Shown piece after piece: positions 52,751 through 61,152 of a stretch of DNA of 64,000 nt. The notes under the pieces were generated by a model. The model was not told where the DNA came from. It worked only from the letters and a program-made list of their open reading frames with translations, and ran no database searches. The position numbers and the translations under genes are program-made. How positions within the stretch are numbered: position 1 is the stretch's first letter; every line of letters begins with the position of its first letter. The stretch is from Sporosarcina sp. FSL K6-3457 (GTDB lineage Bacteria; Bacillota; Bacilli; Bacillales_A; Planococcaceae), in contig NZ_JBBOWX010000002.1 in assembly GCF_038007285.1 (NCBI RefSeq), forward strand, positions 1 through 64,000. Direction: 5' to 3'.

Positions 52751-53638
52751 ATGCGCGTAACACAATCAATGCTATCGAATAATATGCTGCGGAATCTTTC
52801 CGACAGCTACAATAAAATGGGCAAGCTACAAGAGCAAATTACAACTGGTAAAAAGGTAAACCGTCCTTCAGATGATCCTGTCGTCGTGATGAAAGGTATG
52901 GCCTATCGTATGGAAGTAGATAAAGTCGTTCAGTATCAGCGAAATCTAGGAGAAGTCAACAATTGGCTTGACAACTCAGATGACGCAATGGATAAAGTCG
53001 GGTCGGCATTACACCGTGCATATGAGCTAGTAACGAATGGGGCAACTGATACAATGACGCCCGACGATCGTGAAAAACTTCAAGCTGAATTAGCACAGCT
53101 GCGATTACAAATTCAAGACGTAGCAAATACGAAAGTTGGAGATAAGTATTTGTTTAGTGGAACAAATACGTCTAAGCCTCTTTTTGTTGGAGGTGTACTA
53201 GAGACGGATCCGGGTGGTTTTCAGAATGATGTTGAGATTGAGGTATTCAATGGCGTTCAATTAAAAGTCAATACAAACGGCTATGAGACATTCAAAGAAA
53301 TCGATGACTTATTTGTAGATTTAACAGCGAGCTTGGGAGACCCAAATACCGAAATTACTCGTGCTGAGTTGGATACTGCTATTTCTGATTTTCAAGGGCA
53401 ACTTGACAAAGTTCTAACAATCCGTGCGGACATTGGCGCGCGTCAAAATCGTTCAGAAATGATGGATGAACGTCTATCAGCACTCGAAGGATCAGCGAAG
53501 AAACAAATGTCGGAAAACGAAGATATCGATTATGAAAAAACCATCACGGATATGCTTACAGAAGAAGCGATTCACCGGGCTGCACTATCAGTAGGGGCTC
53601 GCATCATTCAACCATCACTCGTAGATTTTCTACGGTAA
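52751..53638 (+). CDS. flgL: Hook-filament junction protein FlgL
   Basis: 295 residues. Flagellin-like N-terminus MRVTQSMLSNNMLRNLSDSY and ITTGKKVNRPSDDP; C-terminus EEAIHRAALSVGARIIQPSL. Second junction protein, 16 bp after flgK, with an AGAAGGAGGAG ribosome binding site. A hairpin follows but leaves no strong U-tract. Confidence 0.94.
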   Translation: MRVTQSMLSNNMLRNLSDSYNKMGKLQEQITTGKKVNRPSDDPVVVMKGMAYRMEVDKVVQYQRNLGEVNNWLDNSDDAMDKVGSALHRAYELVTNGATDTMTPDDREKLQAELAQLRLQIQDVANTKVGDKYLFSGTNTSKPLFVGGVLETDPGGFQNDVEIEVFNGVQLKVNTNGYETFKEIDDLFVDLTASLGDPNTEITRAELDTAISDFQGQLDKVLTIRADIGARQNRSEMMDERLSALEGSAKKQMSENEDIDYEKTITDMLTEEAIHRAALSVGARIIQPSLVDFLR

Positions 53639-53656
53639 TGCTATATTAAAAATCAC

Positions 53657-53690
53657 GAAAGCGTTTGGGGATCCTCCAAACGCTTTCTTT
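53657..53690 (+). terminator. Hairpin between flgL and yviE
   Basis: GAAAGCGTTTGG / CCAAACGCTTTC perfect 12-bp stem followed by TTTAG. Probably a partial terminator or mRNA-processing signal inside the operon. Confidence 0.65.
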
Positions 53691-53704
53691 AGAAGGTGAC
53701 ATAA

Positions 53705-54259
53705 TTGGACATTCAGCAACTTCAAATTCAAACTACCAACGGTATTCTTGATCTACAGATAATAAAACCAACCCAAGAGATTGAACAACCAAGGGCAACA
53801 CTCACCCAAGAACAACCCGCAGCCATTTTGGAAATTTCAACAACAAGACCACGGCTCTCTGTCGATACAACCGAAGCGCGTGCTGAAATCGATTTAAAAA
53901 GCATCAGAAGAAGAAATGAGGAATATGCCCAGTTAGGTAGACAGGGGGCCATGCAAGGAATTGGAAGAAGAGCCCAAGAAGGACAACAGCTGTTACAGAT
54001 TGAAAACGGTGGAAATATGATTGCTAACTTGGCGAAACAAAATGGAACACCACCACCCGCACCACTCGGTATCCGCTTTGTCGGTAATAAATCAGGTGTC
54101 CAAATGTCTATTCAACCCGGTACAACTGATATCCGGTTCACGCCACAAAAGCCAATTACTAACGTGCAAGTGAACAAGCCTGTGCATCACTATACCCCAG
54201 GCAAAGTAACTGGGCAAATGAATCCATATCCATCTATTCAGATTGATGTGAAATGGTGA
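53705..54259 (+). CDS. yviE: Flagellar operon protein YviE
   Basis: 184 residues. DUF6470-type protein conserved between flgL and fliW: QQLQIQTTNGILDLQI at the N-terminus, a central Arg/Ala helix region (RRRNEEYAQLGRQGAMQGIG), then a beta-rich C-terminus ending PYPSIQIDVKW. Role unknown. Start is a TTG, the only reasonable start behind AGAAGGTGA; no ATG is available near the family N-terminus. Confidence 0.85.
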   Translation: MDIQQLQIQTTNGILDLQIIKPTQEIEQPRATLTQEQPAAILEISTTRPRLSVDTTEARAEIDLKSIRRRNEEYAQLGRQGAMQGIGRRAQEGQQLLQIENGGNMIANLAKQNGTPPPAPLGIRFVGNKSGVQMSIQPGTTDIRFTPQKPITNVQVNKPVHHYTPGKVTGQMNPYPSIQIDVKW

Positions 54260-54348
54260 TTACAGAAGCGGCATTGTCATCTGAATTCGGTCTTAAAACT
54301 TGTCGCTCATCTACATGCGACGCATAAATAGCGGACATGAAAACTTGG

Positions 54349-54380
54349 GAAGAGACAGATTACTCGTCTCTTCTTTTTTA
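54349..54380 (+). terminator. Terminator after yviE
   Basis: GAAGAGAC / GTCTCTTC stem followed by TTTTTTA, separating yviE from fliW-csrA. Confidence 0.85.
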
Positions 54381-54436
54381 AATTCTAAAACAATGCTATT
54401 CTAGCAATAAGGACCATCAAAAAAGGAGCGATCCAC

Positions 54437-54883
54437 ATGAACATCCAAACAAAATTTCACGGTGATATCGAACTTCAACCTGACCAAATCTGGAACTTCC
54501 CAAAAGGAATCCCGGGCTTCGAAGATGAAAATCAATTTCTGCTTCTTCCGATTGAAGGCAACGATATATTTCAAGTCCTACAATCCACACTAACACCAAC
54601 AACTGCCTTCATCGTAGCGAACCCATACACACTCGTCGATGACTATAGTTTTGACGTCGATGAACCAACCGTTAATCTACTAAATATCAAAAGCGAGCAA
54701 GACGTTTTCGTACTCAGCATCATCTCACTCAAAGAACCATTCGAATCTTCAACCATCAACTTACAAGCGCCACTCATTTTCCAAGCAACTACCAAAAAAG
54801 CTAGACAAATGATCTTGAACGACAATAAGTTCTCATTACGCCATCCAATCGGTACACTAACAGCCGGAAAAGGGGGCAACTAA
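54437..54883 (+). CDS. fliW: Flagellar assembly factor FliW
   Basis: 148 residues. FliW binds CsrA and, alternatively, flagellin, coupling flagellin translation to its secretion. Typical segments are GIPGFEDENQFLLLPI and TLTPTTAFIVANPY. It ends 1 bp before csrA starts, and hag follows, so all three partners of the switch are adjacent. RBS AAAAGGAGCG. Confidence 0.93.
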   Translation: MNIQTKFHGDIELQPDQIWNFPKGIPGFEDENQFLLLPIEGNDIFQVLQSTLTPTTAFIVANPYTLVDDYSFDVDEPTVNLLNIKSEQDVFVLSIISLKEPFESSTINLQAPLIFQATTKKARQMILNDNKFSLRHPIGTLTAGKGGN

Positions 54884-54884
54884 T

Positions 54885-55106
54885 ATGCTCGTACTCTCTC
54901 GCAAAACAAACGAAACCATCCAAATAGGCGACAACATTGAAATTCGCGTACTCGAAGTAAAAGGAGACACGGTACGGATCGGCATCGAAGCACCCAAATC
55001 CGTTGACATCCTACGCGGAGAACTCGTTCTGTCCATTTCTGAAACAAATACGGAAGCCATAACGCTTGATACAGTACTATTTTCACAACTCACAAAGAAA
55101 AACTAA
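54885..55106 (+). CDS. csrA: Carbon storage regulator CsrA
   Basis: 73 residues, standard size. MLVLSRKTNETIQIGDNIEI and GIEAPKSVDILRGEL contain the RNA-binding strands; the Arg/Val segment near residues 42-46 is conserved. It represses hag translation unless FliW sequesters it. The hag leader has a matching hairpin and a GGA-containing Shine-Dalgarno. Confidence 0.95.
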   Translation: MLVLSRKTNETIQIGDNIEIRVLEVKGDTVRIGIEAPKSVDILRGELVLSISETNTEAITLDTVLFSQLTKKN

Positions 55107-55124
55107 AAAAAAATTGAAAAAAGC

Positions 55125-55151
55125 TAAACACTTACGGTACTTGTCCGATAA
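55125..55151 (+). promoter_or_regulatory. Sigma-D promoter of hag
   Basis: TAAA (55125-55128), 15-bp spacer, TCCGATAA (55144-55151; 6 of 8 against GCCGATAT). Leaves a leader of about 105 nt before the flagellin ATG. Confidence 0.75.
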
Positions 55152-55216
55152 TAGTATTGTAAGCGGCAGTAAGGCGTTCGGCCGGCACTTTACTCCGCGA
55201 GCAACACTAAAATTAC

Positions 55217-55253
55217 GGTTCACATGGAAGTGAACCCCACACACTCAAGGAGG
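55217..55253 (+). promoter_or_regulatory. CsrA-binding hairpin and Shine-Dalgarno in the hag leader
   Basis: GGTTCAC-ATGGAA-GTGAACC (55217-55236) is a perfect 7-bp stem presenting AUGGA in the loop, the ANGGA form CsrA prefers. The Shine-Dalgarno AAGGAGG (55248-55254) supplies a second GGA. This two-site layout corresponds to the B. subtilis hag leader, where CsrA occludes the ribosome site. Confidence 0.7.
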
Positions 55254-55262
55254 AAATGAATC

Positions 55263-56093
55263 ATGAGAATTAATCACAACATTGCAGCACTTAACACACA
55301 CCGTCAACTAAATAACAACAACAATGCAGCTTCTAAAAGCTTGGAGAAATTATCTTCAGGTCTTCGCATCAACCGTGCAGGAGACGACGCAGCAGGTCTT
55401 TCAATTTCTGAAAAAATGCGTAACCAAATCCGCGGTATGGAGCAAGCTTCTACAAACGCACAAGATGCTATTTCACTAATCCAAACAGCTGAAGGTGCAT
55501 TGAACGAAACGCATTCAATGCTACAACGTATGGCTGTACTATATACAAAAGCAGGTAACGAAACACTGACTGCGGAAGATAACAAAAAAATTGAAGCTGA
55601 AATTAAGCAACTAACTTCACAAATCGATGATATTGCAACACAAACTAAATTTAACAAAAAAGAGCTTTTATCATCAGGCGCTGCTACTGCTACTCCTACA
55701 CTTACGTTCCAAGTTGGAGCTAATGCGGGAGAAACTATCAGCCTTACTCTTACGAGCGCTTCAACTACAGGTTTAGCAATCGACGATTTAGAGGAATTAA
55801 CTAGTGGTAATGCAACTGCAGCGGCTAACCTAACTAAAGTTCAGGCTGCTATCGAAACAGTATCTGAAATTCGTTCGAACCTAGGGGCAGTTCAAAACCG
55901 TCTTGAGCATACAATCAACAACCTTGGAGCTTCTGAAGAGAACCTAACAGCTGCAGAATCACGCATCCGTGATGTTGATATGGCGAAGCAAATGATGGAG
56001 TTCACGAAGGACAACATCCTTACTCAAGCAGCACAAGCAATGTTGGCTCAATCGAATCAGATGCCACAAGGTGTACTACAACTCCTTAGGTAA
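55263..56093 (+). CDS. hag: Flagellin Hag (5' exon plus a self-contained C-terminus)
   Basis: 276 residues. N-terminal D0/D1: MRINHNIAALNTHRQLNNNN, KLSSGLRINRAGDDAAGLSI; a short Ala/Thr-rich variable centre (about 135-190); C-terminal AESRIRDVDMAKQMMEFTKD then LTQAAQAMLAQSNQMPQGVLQLLR. As written it is a complete flagellin. However, a group I intron core follows the stop directly, and downstream lies a second copy of the last codons (AKQANQQPQGVLQLLR) in the right phase to be joined to ...QAM-L at 56043. Either the intron carries an alternative terminus or a recombination has placed a full gene before an intron remnant. Strong RBS, CsrA-controlled leader. Confidence 0.93.
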   Translation: MRINHNIAALNTHRQLNNNNNAASKSLEKLSSGLRINRAGDDAAGLSISEKMRNQIRGMEQASTNAQDAISLIQTAEGALNETHSMLQRMAVLYTKAGNETLTAEDNKKIEAEIKQLTSQIDDIATQTKFNKKELLSSGAATATPTLTFQVGANAGETISLTLTSASTTGLAIDDLEELTSGNATAAANLTKVQAAIETVSEIRSNLGAVQNRLEHTINNLGASEENLTAAESRIRDVDMAKQMMEFTKDNILTQAAQAMLAQSNQMPQGVLQLLR

Positions 56094-56412
56094 TCGGTTC
56101 AAGGGCGTCTTACTTGGTAACGAGTAAGAGCATCACTGGGTGAATTGCTGGAACATCCTGAAGCTCACTACACGACAACGCAGCTGGAAACGGCAAACGT
56201 GATTGTTTAAAAAGAAGTGAGATTGGACAATCAGCAGCCAAGCTCCTGTGAGGAAACTCTGGAGAAGGTTCAACGACTAGGATAGACCGTCTAAGGCGTC
56301 AAAGCTATGACGATGAAATCCGTAGGGCATGGAATTCGCCCGAAGCGCCCAGCCCCTACAAGGTAAGCTTTTAGGGTGAAGATATAGTCTATTCTATGAT
56401 CGAAAGACATAG
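56044..56412 (+). ncRNA. Group I intron in the flagellin gene
   Basis: Conserved core elements appear in order. A P2-like hairpin CTTACT/AGTAAG (56109-56128) precedes TGGGTGAATTGCTGG; CAATCAGCAGCCAAGCTC (56228-56245, P4/Q region) follows; then GTTCAACGACTA (56268-56279, R) and AAGATATAGTC (56379-56389, S). GACTA and TAGTC form P7. CTATG/CATAG (56394-56412) fits P9 with a terminal G. The 3' splice site is therefore after 56412, followed by flagellin codons. Phase and the required U favour a 5' site after 56043 (AATGT), but P1 is not convincing and the intervening 50 nt encode a second C-terminus. No ORF inside. Confidence 0.85.
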
Positions 56413-56465
56413 TGGCAAAGCAAGCCAACCAACAACCACAAGGCGTACTTCAACTTCTACGTTAA
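56413..56465 (+). CDS. Downstream flagellin 3' exon (last 17 codons)
   Basis: Following the intron's terminal G, TG-GCA-AAG continues as AKQANQQPQGVLQLLR-stop, the canonical flagellin end. It differs from the upstream end (AQSNQMPQGVLQLLR) by several residues and many synonymous bases. It has no start of its own, so it is meaningful only as a spliced exon. The flagellin transcription terminator comes after this exon, not after 56093. Confidence 0.75.
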
Positions 56466-56476
56466 TCTGGTTAATA

Positions 56477-56510
56477 AAACGCGGTCCGGATATCCTCCGA
56501 CCGCGTTTTT
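56477..56510 (+). terminator. Flagellin transcription terminator
   Basis: AAAACGCGGTC / GACCGCGTTTTT stem-loop 11 bp after the downstream exon. The only terminator-like structure behind hag, so the natural transcript spans intron and second exon. The 3' end of the antisense endonuclease relic overlaps it. Confidence 0.85.
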
Positions 56511-57389
56511 ACATTGTGATTTTTTCAATTAGTGTAATGGATCCATTCTTTATTTCCCTCCACTTATATACGACCGACCAGTAACTTCTATTCAGTAGCT
56601 CACCAACAGCCTTGTCCGAATAACCAAGTAGTTTTAGTTTAATTAGCAATTCCACTTCATCATCTGAATATGCTTTGCTTCGCTCGCTAGAACTAGTAAT
56701 CACCCCATACCCCGGATATTTAGTTAACCATTTCATTAACTCTTGCGTAAATCGGTAATTCCAGTTTGTTTTGTAAAACATGGATGGACATTCTAGAATA
56801 ACAGAACGTATCACTCGAAGAAATTGAAAGGTTTGCTCTACCGTAGTTGTTTTTAATACATAACCAAATCCGTCTTTCCGTTTACTTAAAGTCAAGTTTA
56901 CTTTAAAGTGTTTGTCGATATGATTTCTTAAGAGCTCTAAATCTGATTTTGAGAAAGACTGCAAATAAAGATAAATATGCGGTGTCAAATAGATTTTTTT
57001 CAATCTGTGGTTAACCCGATAAGTGATAGAGAGAGAACCATCATCCATATACAAGGTGGCAAGAAACTGGGGTAGTGTACAACCTTCAAGGATTTGTTTG
57101 GGAATGCATTTAATCCGATTTGAATCGTAAAACAGTTGCTCTAGTTCAGTAGATATTGGTAGGATCTGGATAATACTTCACTTTTAGTTTTATTGAAATA
57201 GAGAAGACCATCTAATTGGGCGACCTTCCATTCACGATAGCTAAGCTGTGCTTCGCTAAAGTGTTCACGATAATTACTATTGATTCTTCTCGATGTTTTT
57301 GTGATTTTTACAAGTGTCCCGTCACCTAATATACTTGCAAAAAGCACGTTGTATTGGGAAGGAGAAAGTGTACTTTTATAGATAAGCAA
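56509..57389 (-). pseudogene. LAGLIDADG homing endonuclease, frameshifted
   Basis: Two frames make one protein. 57389-57141 gives LSPSQYNVLFASILGDGTLV and FSEAQLSYREWKVAQLDGLL, the first LAGLIDADG-type helix region. The other frame, from about 57180 down to 56509, gives ISTELEQLFYDSNRIKCIPK, then LPQFLATLYMDDGSLSITYR, the second motif helix, and a C-terminal domain ending with a helix-turn-helix-like LLGYSDKAVGELLNRSYWSV. A single frameshift around 57165-57185 separates them; otherwise the protein is nearly complete at about 290 residues. TTG start at 57389 after AGAGGTGAT. It lies outside and antisense to the intron. Presumably the former mobility partner of the intron. Confidence 0.8.
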
Positions 57390-57538
57390 TTACATCACCT
57401 CTATACGAATATTTGTTCTTATTGTATCATTTTATATGTTGAAATGACTAGTAGGATAACTGATTTTATTTGTATCTCTGTTTTATTTGGTTGCTTATTA
57501 ATATCTCACAAACTACCATTGGAATCTTTCATTTTTCA

Positions 57539-57546
57539 GCCGATAT
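57539..57546 (+). promoter_or_regulatory. Candidate sigma-D -10 element for the glycosylation cluster
   Basis: GCCGATAT is a perfect sigma-D -10, 54 bp before the GTG at 57601. The expected TAAA 15 bp upstream reads TGGA, so the site is only half supported. Sigma-D control would co-express flagellin and its glycosylation genes. Confidence 0.45.
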
Positions 57547-57600
57547 AAAGAGTATAAATATGATACGCTTAGTTCACTAGATTATTGGAGGAATGTAGCT

Positions 57601-58203
57601 GTGAAGTTAACTTTTCAGGAACAGCAAATTGAATTTGACAAGACACCGTCTTCGGACGAAGTCGTTGCTAAAATAAATGAACTACTGAAAGAAAATTATT
57701 ACTTTAGTCATTTTATTGCGGATGGAACCGAAATTTATGAGGAGCATGAAGATTATTTAATTGTAAACATTGACCGAATCGAAAAGTTAGAGATAATCGC
57801 GAAGACGGAGAAGGAATTTTTAAATGATATACTTCTTTCGGCTGAAGCATATTTAAAGCGTGCTAAGCCCGAAATTGTATTGCTCCCAGAGGGGTTTTAT
57901 TCGAACCCATCATCTGAAGTGAAAACGAAATTTGGCCAACTTATGGAAGGACTTCAATGGTTAGATGAAATGTTGGCAGTCATTGATAGAAGTAAAGAGC
58001 GTCCAGGAGATTGGGACAAATGCATGGAGCTGTCCGAATCAATGAAAACTGAAATTGTAAGTCTCTCTGAAGCGGTAGAGAATAGTGATAACGTGCTTAT
58101 CGCGGATATTATTCAATACGAGTTTATTCCGATATTCGAATCATTGGAAAGTGAAATCGGTAACATTATAGATGTTGTGGGAACGCGCCATAATCTTAGT
58201 TGA
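57601..58203 (+). CDS. Hypothetical protein upstream of the flagellin-modification genes
   Basis: 200 residues, acidic (rich in Glu), predicted soluble and helical from about residue 65 on, with a short beta-like N-terminal part (LTFQEQQIEFDKTPSSDE). No motif recognised. GTG start 57601 behind GGAGGAATG. It precedes the pseB-like gene by about 47 bp in the same direction, so a role linked to filament modification or assembly is possible but unproved. Confidence 0.7.
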   Translation: MKLTFQEQQIEFDKTPSSDEVVAKINELLKENYYFSHFIADGTEIYEEHEDYLIVNIDRIEKLEIIAKTEKEFLNDILLSAEAYLKRAKPEIVLLPEGFYSNPSSEVKTKFGQLMEGLQWLDEMLAVIDRSKERPGDWDKCMELSESMKTEIVSLSEAVENSDNVLIADIIQYEFIPIFESLESEIGNIIDVVGTRHNLS

Positions 58204-58250
58204 TCACTAAAATGGCGACTCTACTTTAGAAGAAATGCGGTGTAAGAAAT

Positions 58251-59219
58251 ATGTTAACAGACAAAACGATATTAGTAACCGGTGGGACTGGCTCATTCGG
58301 CAAGAAATTCATCGGGAAAATACTAGAAGGAAATGTGAAAAAAGTAATTGTCTTCAGTCGTGATGAATTAAAACAATATGAAATGGCACAGGAATTCAAA
58401 GATTCACGCTTGCGCTTTTTTATAGGGGATGTAAGGGATAAGGAGCGGCTTAGCCGAGCATTCGATGGTGTAGACATTGTTATTCATGCTGCTGCGATGA
58501 AACATGTTGAAGCATGTGAATACAATCCATTTGAAGCTGTAAAAACAAATATTTATGGGGCTCAAAATATTATCGAAGTGGCAATTGACCGGAATGTTGA
58601 AAAAGTTATTGCACTAAGTACTGATAAAGCAGCTGCGCCCGTCAATCTGTATGGTGCAACGAAACTAGCATCTGATAAACTTTTTGTCGCAGCTAACTCG
58701 TATGTGGGAGAGAAACATACTAAGTTTTCTGTCGTACGTTATGGAAATGTTGTCGGTAGTCGCGGCAGTGTAATCCCTTTCTTTAACAAAGTAAAAGAAA
58801 CAGGCAGACTACCTGTAACGGATGAGCGAATGACTCGCTTTTGGATTACCCTCGATAAGGGGGTTGAATTTGTTCTGGATAATTTAGGAAGAATGCAAGG
58901 GGGCGAAATCTTTGTTCCTAAAATTCCGAGTATGAATATTATGGATTTGGCCCGTGCCATTGCGCCGGAATGTGAAATTGACATTGTCGGTATACGTCCA
59001 GGGGAAAAACTTCATGAAGTAATGATCACACAGGATGATGCAAGACATACGGTGGAGTTTGGAGATTATTATACAATTGTTCCGGAATTTTCTTGGTGGG
59101 GAAGTAAAGTACAAAAGGGTGAAAAAGTCTCAGAAGGCTTTGTCTATTCAAGTGAAACGAATACGGCATGGTTGACGGTGAGTGAGCTAGAGAAAATGAT
59201 TGAGGAGCAATTGGTATGA
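58251..59219 (+). CDS. pseB: UDP-GlcNAc 4,6-dehydratase (inverting, PseB-like)
   Basis: 322 residues, extended short-chain dehydrogenase. NAD(P) motif TGGTGSFGKKF at the N-terminus, HAAAMKHVEACE, STDKAAAPVNLYGATKLASD (active-site Lys/Asp with YxxxK) and VRYGNVVGSRGSVIP. The fold makes UDP-4-keto-6-deoxy sugars, the first step to pseudaminic acid or related residues found on flagellin. No pseC or pseF homologue is seen before the window ends, so the final sugar is unknown. galE overlaps its stop by 4 bp. Confidence 0.88.
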   Translation: MLTDKTILVTGGTGSFGKKFIGKILEGNVKKVIVFSRDELKQYEMAQEFKDSRLRFFIGDVRDKERLSRAFDGVDIVIHAAAMKHVEACEYNPFEAVKTNIYGAQNIIEVAIDRNVEKVIALSTDKAAAPVNLYGATKLASDKLFVAANSYVGEKHTKFSVVRYGNVVGSRGSVIPFFNKVKETGRLPVTDERMTRFWITLDKGVEFVLDNLGRMQGGEIFVPKIPSMNIMDLARAIAPECEIDIVGIRPGEKLHEVMITQDDARHTVEFGDYYTIVPEFSWWGSKVQKGEKVSEGFVYSSETNTAWLTVSELEKMIEEQLV

Positions 59220-60202
59220 TTGCGGTCATTGGTGGCGCTGGCTACATTGGTTCCCATACAGTTAAAATGCTTGATGAAAGCGGCGTAGAAATTGTTGTTT
59301 TTGATAATCTAAGTACGGGGCATCGTGAATTTGTGCCAGATCATATTCCATTTGTGGAAGGTGATTTAGGGAACAACCTAGACCTTCAAAATCTATTCAC
59401 ACGATATCCGTCCATTCGAACAGTCATTCATTTTGCAGCGCTAGCTTATGTCGGAGAATCAGTTCAAGCACCAGCAAAGTATTACGAAAATAACGTGATC
59501 AATACGGTTCGCCTACTAGATGCAATGATTCAATATGAAGTGAAAGAATTCGTCTTTTCCTCGACATGTGCTGTATATGGGAATCCAGTACAACCGAAGT
59601 TAACAGAAGAACATCCTAAAAATCCAATCAATCCATATGGACGAACAAAATGGATGGTTGAACAAGTGCTCCATGATTACAGTCAAGCTTACGGTCTACG
59701 ATATGTCGCGCTTCGTTATTTTAATGCAGCGGGCGCATCCCCACAAGCGGAGATTGGGGAGTGGCATGACCCTGAAACGCATCTTATACCACTTGTACTT
59801 GATGTAGTAGCAGGCGAGAGGGAAAGTATTACTGTATTCGGCGATGACTATGATACGAAAGACGGTACTTGTATTCGTGATTATATTCATGTCGTAGATT
59901 TAGCACAAGCACACCAAAAAGCGGTGGACTATATGCGTGCAGAGAAAAAAAATGACGTGTTCAATCTAGGCAATGGTAGTGGTTATTCTGTTTTCGATGT
60001 GATTCAGACAGTGGAACAAGTGACAGGACATTCAGTTTCAGTGAATGTAGTTGGACGGAGGGATGGCGATCCAGCTGTACTAATCGGCTCAGCGGAAAAA
60101 GCGCAGCGTGTACTTGGTTGGAATCCTATGTACGGAACACTCACTGATATCATCTCTACTGCATGGGTTTGGCATCAGAAAATGAATGGAGGAAAAAAAT
60201 GA
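59216..60202 (+). CDS. galE: UDP-glucose 4-epimerase GalE
   Basis: 328 residues. GGAGYIGSHTVKML (NAD binding), FSSTCAVYGNP, NPYGRTKWMVE (catalytic Tyr and Lys), RYFNAAGA, and DGTCIRDYIHVVDLA are the GalE hallmarks. Interconverts UDP-glucose and UDP-galactose (or N-acetyl forms). ATG overlaps the previous stop and the next gene begins inside its last codons, indicating one operon. Confidence 0.92.
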   Translation: MIAVIGGAGYIGSHTVKMLDESGVEIVVFDNLSTGHREFVPDHIPFVEGDLGNNLDLQNLFTRYPSIRTVIHFAALAYVGESVQAPAKYYENNVINTVRLLDAMIQYEVKEFVFSSTCAVYGNPVQPKLTEEHPKNPINPYGRTKWMVEQVLHDYSQAYGLRYVALRYFNAAGASPQAEIGEWHDPETHLIPLVLDVVAGERESITVFGDDYDTKDGTCIRDYIHVVDLAQAHQKAVDYMRAEKKNDVFNLGNGSGYSVFDVIQTVEQVTGHSVSVNVVGRRDGDPAVLIGSAEKAQRVLGWNPMYGTLTDIISTAWVWHQKMNGGKK

Positions 60203-61137
60203 AAAGAATTATTGTAACTGGCGGTGCAGGATTTATAGGTTCACATTTAATTGATCGATTACTAAGTATGGGTCATTATGTTGTTTGTATCGATAATTTA
60301 CAGACTGGCTCGCTTGAAAATATTCAGCAACATGAAAACAACGTGAATTTCGAATTTATCGAGCATGATATTATCCAACCATTACCGGAAATTGGCGATA
60401 TTGATGAAATTTATAATCTGGCTTGTGCAGCAAGTCCCGTACATTACCAGACAGATCCGATACACACATTCAAAACGAATGTACTAGGTGCGTTGAATAT
60501 GCTGGAGTTGGCAAAGAGAACAGGTGCTACCATTTTACAAGCTTCAACATCTGAAGTATACGGTGACCCACTTGTTCATCCGCAGCCTGAAAGTTATCTC
60601 GGGCATGTCAATCCGATAGGTATTAGAAGTTGTTATGATGAAGGAAAACGTGGTGCGGAAACGCTGTTTTTCGATTATGCAAGGCAATATAACACGAAGA
60701 TAAAAGTGATTCGTATTTTTAATACATATGGGCCAAAAATGGATCCAAAAGATGGTCGTGTTGTGAGCAATTTTATTATGCAGGCGCTAGAAAAAACTGC
60801 ATTAACAGTGTATGGCGATGGGATGCAAACGCGTTCCTTCTGTTACGTGGATGACCTGGTCGAGGGAATCCTGAAAATGATGGCATCACCTGAAAATGTG
60901 CGTGGACCCATCAATCTCGGAAATCCTTATGAATTCACGATGATTGAACTCGCGGAGAAAGTGCTAAGTCAGACTAAAAGTAAAGCTACACTCCAATTTC
61001 AGCCATTGCCATCTGATGATCCGAAACAACGTCAGCCAGTTATCGAGCAGGCAAAAGAATTACTAAATTGGTCACCCTCAACAATGTTAGATGAGGGACT
61101 ACTAAAAACAATAGCCTATTTTGAAACAAAACGATAA
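60199..61137 (+). CDS. UDP-glucuronate decarboxylase-type epimerase/dehydratase
   Basis: 312 residues. VTGGAGFIGSHLIDRLL, then LACAASPVHYQTDPI, STSEVYGDPLVHPQPESY and RSCYDEGKRGAETL (YxxxK) match UDP-xylose synthase (UXS) sequences closely, so the expected reaction is UDP-glucuronate to UDP-xylose. ATG 60199 follows GGAGG by 8 bases and overlaps galE by 4 bp. Together with galU and ugd downstream it would complete glucose-1-phosphate to UDP-xylose. Confidence 0.82.
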   Translation: MKRIIVTGGAGFIGSHLIDRLLSMGHYVVCIDNLQTGSLENIQQHENNVNFEFIEHDIIQPLPEIGDIDEIYNLACAASPVHYQTDPIHTFKTNVLGALNMLELAKRTGATILQASTSEVYGDPLVHPQPESYLGHVNPIGIRSCYDEGKRGAETLFFDYARQYNTKIKVIRIFNTYGPKMDPKDGRVVSNFIMQALEKTALTVYGDGMQTRSFCYVDDLVEGILKMMASPENVRGPINLGNPYEFTMIELAEKVLSQTKSKATLQFQPLPSDDPKQRQPVIEQAKELLNWSPSTMLDEGLLKTIAYFETKR

Positions 61138-61152
61138 AAGGAGTTGAGCAGG

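Noticed and set aside
56077..56101. A 5' splice site near the flagellin stop (CAACT pairing with GGTT, or CCTT with AAGG)
   Set aside because: Either pairing would place the downstream exon out of the flagellin phase. Kept only as an alternative; the phase-correct site after 56043 is preferred although its own P1 is weak.
56396..56584. A 62-codon plus-strand frame spanning the second flagellin exon
   Set aside because: It reads the exon in a different phase from the flagellin codons AKQANQQPQGVLQLLR and runs through the terminator.
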